Assembly (NCBI GenBank): GCA_002405435.1
Contig: DHLU01000039.1
Coordinates: 21,898 to 30,970 of the forward strand
Length of the DNA stretch: 9,073 nucleotides
Direction: 5' to 3'
Origin: Flavobacteriales bacterium UBA4660
GTDB lineage: Bacteria > Bacteroidota > Bacteroidia > Flavobacteriales_D > Sanyastnellaceae
The notes beneath the pieces were generated by a model. It did not search any database, was not told the origin of the DNA, and saw only the letters and a program-made list of their open reading frames with translations. Both the position numbers and the translations under genes were made by a program. Below are positions 6,052-9,073 of this stretch, in pieces (the first letter of the stretch is position 1; each line of letters starts with the position of its first letter).

Positions 6052-7926
6052 TTATTTACCGCGCACCAGGTGAACGAATCCCTCGTAATTTTTACCATCG
6101 CTCCGTGCGAATGTGTAGAAATATACCCCGTCTTCGTAGTCATCACCTGACCACTGGTTGCGGTAATTTTCACTTTCATACACCACACCGCCCCAGCGGT
6201 TGTAGACGATGAGCGTTGAACCCGGGAAGCCCTCGATACCGGCGATAAAAAAGGTATCGTTGTCGCCGTCCTTATTGGGGGTAAAGATGTTCGGAATGAC
6301 GGTATCACATTCTTCCACAGTCACATCGAGTTCGGCTGTTTGTCCGCACTGGTCAACTACACTGATTTCAAAATCTCCCTGTACCAGGCCGAGGAATCCG
6401 CTTCCTTCCTCATACGAAAAGACCTGATCATCGTAGGTGTATACATAGGGCAAGGCACCACCGATGACAAAACCACCGGTATAGGTACCAAGGCAGATAT
6501 CCGTGCTGTCGAGTATCTGCTCAAACGGCTGGGGCTCTACCACCACAAAATCTTCGGTGAGGGTATTTTCACAATAATCCGTGATGGTAACTGAGTAGTT
6601 TCCTGCATCGCCCTGAGAGAACGTGACCTCTTCAGATGTTTCACCAGAACTCCAGCTATACGTGAAGTTGGGTGCGCCACCGTCGGGTTCGGCATTCACC
6701 GTCGGGTTTTCACCCGGGCACACAAACACCTCATTCAACGACAGGGACATGGCGATGTAGTCCTGGATGAAGATTTCCGCTGAAGCCGTATCCTGTTCTC
6801 CGCAGGTATTGGTGAAAATATAGGTCAGCGTAATGGTTTCATTTCCTTCCACGACACCATCCGGGAGGGAGTTGATGTCAACTTCTGTGATTTCACCGGG
6901 GTTAAAAGTCACGCTTCCATCCACCAGTTCGTAGTCGATGCCGTTGGTTGCGGTACCACCGATTTCTATTTCCACGGTCTGTGGTTCGGCCAGGTTAGCG
7001 GGTGGATAGAGGTTGAAGTGACCGCTGATGCATCCTTCCAGCACGCTGTTGGAAGCCAGGAAGGGGGGCGGATCATCCACTTCGATTTCGCTGTCGATGC
7101 TGACGGCATTCGAACTGAAGCTTCCCGCTTCCAGCACCACGATAGACTCAAGGGCCGTGTCGGATCCGTCTGCAATGGCCAGTTTGATATGGTATGTCTC
7201 TCCGCAGATGACCTGGGCCTGTGCTTCGAGCACCACGGTGAATCCATCGGATGAAATATCGACGTTCATGGGATTGTCGATGTAATACTGCGGATTGAGG
7301 ACGTTGTTAACCGAACTGATGGTAATCGGCAATACGGGGTCAGAATCAGGAATAAAGGCGATATTGATAGCGCCATCGGGGAATCCCGGCGGGGAATCAA
7401 ATTCACCGACGATACCGGGACCGCTCAGGAAGAAAGCGAACACATCGTTGAACCCTGTATTGACCCATTCGAGGTATTCGTCGCTCCCGAAAGAATACTT
7501 GAACTTGAGGCTATCTCCGGTAGGCGTAAAATCGAATTCGAGGATACACACATCGTTGACCGAACCCACTGAAAAAAACTGGCCAATCAGCGGGGGAACG
7601 GAGTTGGCAATGGTCAGCAGGTCAGGCTCTCCGCTCACCGGGGTGGTCAAAAATTCACTGAAATCCCAGTCGAGGTCCACCGCCTTACAGGGATCGCAAG
7701 ATAGAATCACCCCCTCCCCTACGGGAAATACAGTGCCTTCATAGCCGCTCAGGAAACCGAGCTGAATGGGATCACCGGAATAGCTGATGTTGCTGGCGAC
7801 GATACCGTCACCGAGTAGCAGGTTGACCGCCTCTTCGGGGGTTACATAATCGACCTGTTGGCCGTAGGCCTGCATGCCCAGCAACAACAGGATGGCCGGC
7901 AGGGTGTTCTTCATCTGAATTCTCAT
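6052..7926 (-). CDS. T9SS-secreted multidomain surface protein with choice-of-anchor L-like domain and CHU_C tail
   Basis: This 624-residue protein is probably exported by Sec and then carried across the outer membrane by the type IX secretion system. A signal peptide (about 1-23) has a hydrophobic core LPAILLLLGMQA and likely cleavage near AYG-QQ. Residues about 28-270 resemble the choice-of-anchor L domain: GDGIVASNISYSGD (39-52), GVILS (72-76), FKYSFGSDEYLEW (142-154), NDVFAFFLSGPG (160-171), DGFTVVLEA (227-235) and YHIKLAIADGSD (245-256). Residues about 280-390 look Calx-beta-like (GTATNGIDY at 324-332, EGNETITL at 360-367). Two Ig/PKD-like modules follow (about 391-465 and 466-540). The end (543-624) is a type B sorting domain: IPNIFTPNKDGDND, YNRWGG, DGVYFY. 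The role is probably adhesion or surface binding; the ligand is unknown. The ATG at 7914 (residue 5) is an equally possible start. A TACATTTG promoter element precedes it. Confidence 0.93.
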   Translation of the reverse strand: MRIQMKNTLPAILLLLGMQAYGQQVDYVTPEEAVNLLLGDGIVASNISYSGDPIQLGFLSGYEGTVFPVGEGVILSCDPCKAVDLDWDFSEFLTTPVSGEPDLLTIANSVPPLIGQFFSVGSVNDVCILEFDFTPTGDSLKFKYSFGSDEYLEWVNTGFNDVFAFFLSGPGIVGEFDSPPGFPDGAINIAFIPDSDPVLPITISSVNNVLNPQYYIDNPMNVDISSDGFTVVLEAQAQVICGETYHIKLAIADGSDTALESIVVLEAGSFSSNAVSIDSEIEVDDPPPFLASNSVLEGCISGHFNLYPPANLAEPQTVEIEIGGTATNGIDYELVDGSVTFNPGEITEVDINSLPDGVVEGNETITLTYIFTNTCGEQDTASAEIFIQDYIAMSLSLNEVFVCPGENPTVNAEPDGGAPNFTYSWSSGETSEEVTFSQGDAGNYSVTITDYCENTLTEDFVVVEPQPFEQILDSTDICLGTYTGGFVIGGALPYVYTYDDQVFSYEEGSGFLGLVQGDFEISVVDQCGQTAELDVTVEECDTVIPNIFTPNKDGDNDTFFIAGIEGFPGSTLIVYNRWGGVVYESENYRNQWSGDDYEDGVYFYTFARSDGKNYEGFVHLVRGK

Positions 7927-7948
7927 AAACCTAAAAAATGTCTTTGTG

Positions 7949-7956
7949 CAAATGTA
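7949..7956 (-). promoter_or_regulatory. Bacteroidota-type -7 promoter element TACATTTG
   Basis: On the minus strand TACATTTG matches the Bacteroidota -7 consensus TAnnTTTG exactly. It lies 22 bp upstream of the ATG at 7926, so the transcript would have a leader of roughly 15-30 bases. No good TTTG element is seen at the expected -33 distance; the nearest CTTG (7983-7986) is 26 bp away, which is too far. It implies that the downstream T9SS cargo gene has its own promoter. Confidence 0.5.
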
Positions 7957-7991
7957 ATGAACTGAATACTATGGGATTTAGTCAAGTCACG

Positions 7992-8001
7992 CCCCATGGG
8001 G
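7992..8001. repeat. Palindrome CCCCATGGGG
   Basis: A perfect 10-bp palindrome lies 2 bp beyond the stop codon of the upstream T9SS cargo gene and 35 bp upstream of the TACATTTG element. As RNA it would form only a tight hairpin and has no T-tract, so it is not a standard terminator. It could be a binding site in the promoter region of the next gene, or chance. Confidence 0.35.
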
Positions 8002-8003
8002 TA

Positions 8004-9073
8004 TCACCTGATCATCGTTACGACCAATTTTTTGGAGATAAAGTTGCCCCGGATACCTTCAGCCTTAACCACAACGGTGTAGCTGGCGTCGTTTACGTAG
8101 TGTTCTCCGCCATTCCACGAGCCGTCCCACGGCTGGTCGATATCGGTAGAGTGGAAAATCAGGTCTCCCCATCGTGAATAGATCCACATTTCGAAGGAGA
8201 CCAGGTCGTGGCCACGCGCCAGGAATACATCGTTGATACCATCGTTGTCAGGGGTAAAACAGTTGGGAACGTAGACGTCTGCCAGGGGATAAAAGATGTC
8301 TGTTATCTGTTGCTGGCAACCCAGCGCACCGGTAATGACGAGGGTTACCTGCCAGGGCTCCATATTGGTGAATTCATGGTAGGGATCTTCCTCGGTTGAC
8401 ATGCTGCCATCTCCGAAATACCATTCGGAGGAAACAGCGTTGTCGCTCAGGTTTTGTAATTGAATGCCCCAGTCGCCGACATAGTCAACCGTGAAGCCGG
8501 GTACCACGTCCTCCACGCCCACCAGCGTGGTGCCCTGTGTGCTGTTTCCGCATTCATCGGTTACCGAGACGGTATAGGACGTGGATTGTCCGGGAGATAC
8601 ATACACCTCAGCAAACGCCGATCCGATTGGGCTCCAAGCGTACTGCAGGCTGCCCACCCCGCCGGAGGCAAAGGCCTCAAGACCAACCTGGTCGCCGATA
8701 CAGATAGAAGTATCCTCTGTCATAACCAAGTCAATAGGTACCGGAGGCACCGAAATAAGCAGCGCGTCAGATGCGGTATTGCCGCATTCGTCCTCCACTG
8801 AAACAGTAAGCACGGCATCGGAAGGCGTTACGTAATCAGCATCCTGGGTCACCGAGACCACCCCGTTACCATCATTCCATGCATAGGAATAGGCTCCTAC
8901 ACCGCCCGTGACCTCGGCCGAGAGGGCAGATACATCAAGGCAGGTCACGACAAGATCAGGACCGGCGTCTACAAAAACAGGCACCGGAGGCACATTCACG
9001 AGTAACTCATCCATACCAATGTTGCCGCACTGGTCTTCGACGTATACCATCACGACGGCATCGTCTTCCACTC
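8004..9073 (-). CDS. C-terminal part of a large T9SS-secreted repeat protein (PKD and CHU_C), 5' end outside window
   Basis: The frame is open to the window edge; the GTG at 9071 is not a start, because it lies inside a repeat module. At least 355 residues are visible (numbered from that codon). Ig-like modules of about 81 residues fill 1-187, each closing with V-x-D-E/Q-CGN and joined by a VPPVP linker. A PKD domain (about 190-258) shows WYFGDGS (217-223) and a late VTLVITG strand (242-248). The CHU_C type B sorting domain (266-355) has VPNCFTPDNDGINDVF (268-283) and SRWGD (299-303). Such proteins are exported by T9SS and attached to or released from the cell surface, often as adhesins; the ligand is not evident. 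The sorting domain is related to that of the neighbouring gene, but the upstream domains differ, so the two are not simple copies. The stop is TGA at 8004-8006. The full gene could be much longer. Confidence 0.92.
   Translation of the reverse strand, partial: VEDDAVVMVYVEDQCGNIGMDELLVNVPPVPVFVDAGPDLVVTCLDVSALSAEVTGGVGAYSYAWNDGNGVVSVTQDADYVTPSDAVLTVSVEDECGNTASDALLISVPPVPIDLVMTEDTSICIGDQVGLEAFASGGVGSLQYAWSPIGSAFAEVYVSPGQSTSYTVSVTDECGNSTQGTTLVGVEDVVPGFTVDYVGDWGIQLQNLSDNAVSSEWYFGDGSMSTEEDPYHEFTNMEPWQVTLVITGALGCQQQITDIFYPLADVYVPNCFTPDNDGINDVFLARGHDLVSFEMWIYSRWGDLIFHSTDIDQPWDGSWNGGEHYVNDASYTVVVKAEGIRGNFISKKLVVTMIR
8511..9073 (-). repeat. Tandem Ig-like protein repeat modules, period 81 residues (243 bp)
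   Basis: The linker VPPVP recurs at residues 27-31 and 108-112, exactly 81 residues apart. At DNA level the plus-strand string ACCGGAGGCAC recurs at 8740-8750 and 8983-8993, 243 bp apart. The module-closing CGN motif has its cysteine at 15, 96 and 174. Each complete module also has an early cysteine (44 and 124), so a Cys-Cys pair about 50 residues apart could form a disulfide in every module. The array begins upstream of the window. The last module is 78 residues and has diverged, lacking the VPPVP linker. Confidence 0.8.

Noticed and set aside
5959..6212. Two short plus-strand open frames (63 and 67 codons) near the 3' end of the T9SS cargo gene
   Set aside because: They overlap the CHU_C coding sequence on the other strand, overlap each other, and show no domain or ribosome binding site.
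8511..9073. Direct repeats considered as a possible CRISPR array
   Set aside because: The repeat spacing of 243 bp is in frame, the repeated string is short and encodes a conserved linker of an Ig-like protein module, and no cas gene is near.

Overview
The window looks like chromosomal DNA from a member of the Bacteroidota. The strongest evidence is two adjacent genes for secreted proteins that end in the gliding-motility-type C-terminal domain (CHU_C, type B sorting domain) recognised by the type IX secretion system (T9SS), which is confined largely to this phylum. A TAnnTTTG-type -7 promoter element (TACATTTG) in front of one of these genes agrees with this. Base composition looks fairly GC-rich for the phylum by eye (not computed). 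I cannot name a genus.

Layout. (1) Bases 2-1708, plus strand: the C-terminal part of a UvrD/RecB-family helicase fused to a PD-(D/E)XK nuclease, similar in design to AddA. Its ATP-binding N-terminal half lies upstream of the window. (2) Bases 1765-5447, minus strand: two closely spaced metabolic genes, a CoA-transferase/acetyl-CoA hydrolase family protein followed 26 bp later by phosphoenolpyruvate synthase (ppsA). They converge on the helicase gene. (3) Bases 5499-5774, minus strand: a 91-residue zinc-ribbon protein that ends in a recognisable Rho-independent terminator, which separates it from the CoA-transferase gene. (4) Bases 5775-6051: 277 bp with no credible gene, holding two short inverted repeats. 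(5) Bases 6052-7926 and 8004-9073, minus strand: two T9SS cargo proteins. The first is complete, with a signal peptide, a choice-of-anchor L-like domain, a Calx-beta-like domain, Ig/PKD-like modules and CHU_C. The second is the C-terminal end of a larger repeat protein, with tandem modules of about 81 residues, a PKD domain and CHU_C.

How the genes fit together. The CoA-transferase and PEP synthase probably form one transcription unit. Together they would link acyl-CoA/organic-acid exchange with conversion of pyruvate to PEP, consistent with growth on acids or amino acids; this is inference. The two T9SS cargo genes lie head to tail and may have arisen by clustering of surface adhesin-like genes, but a promoter motif between them suggests the downstream one can be transcribed separately. 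The helicase-nuclease is a housekeeping recombination-repair type gene with no evident link to its neighbours.

I found no tRNA, rRNA, CRISPR array, transposase, integrase or phage gene. Nothing convincingly points to a new defence or mobile system. The less ordinary points are the domain make-up of the secreted proteins, the repeat array running out of the window, and the terminator squeezed in front of the CoA-transferase gene.
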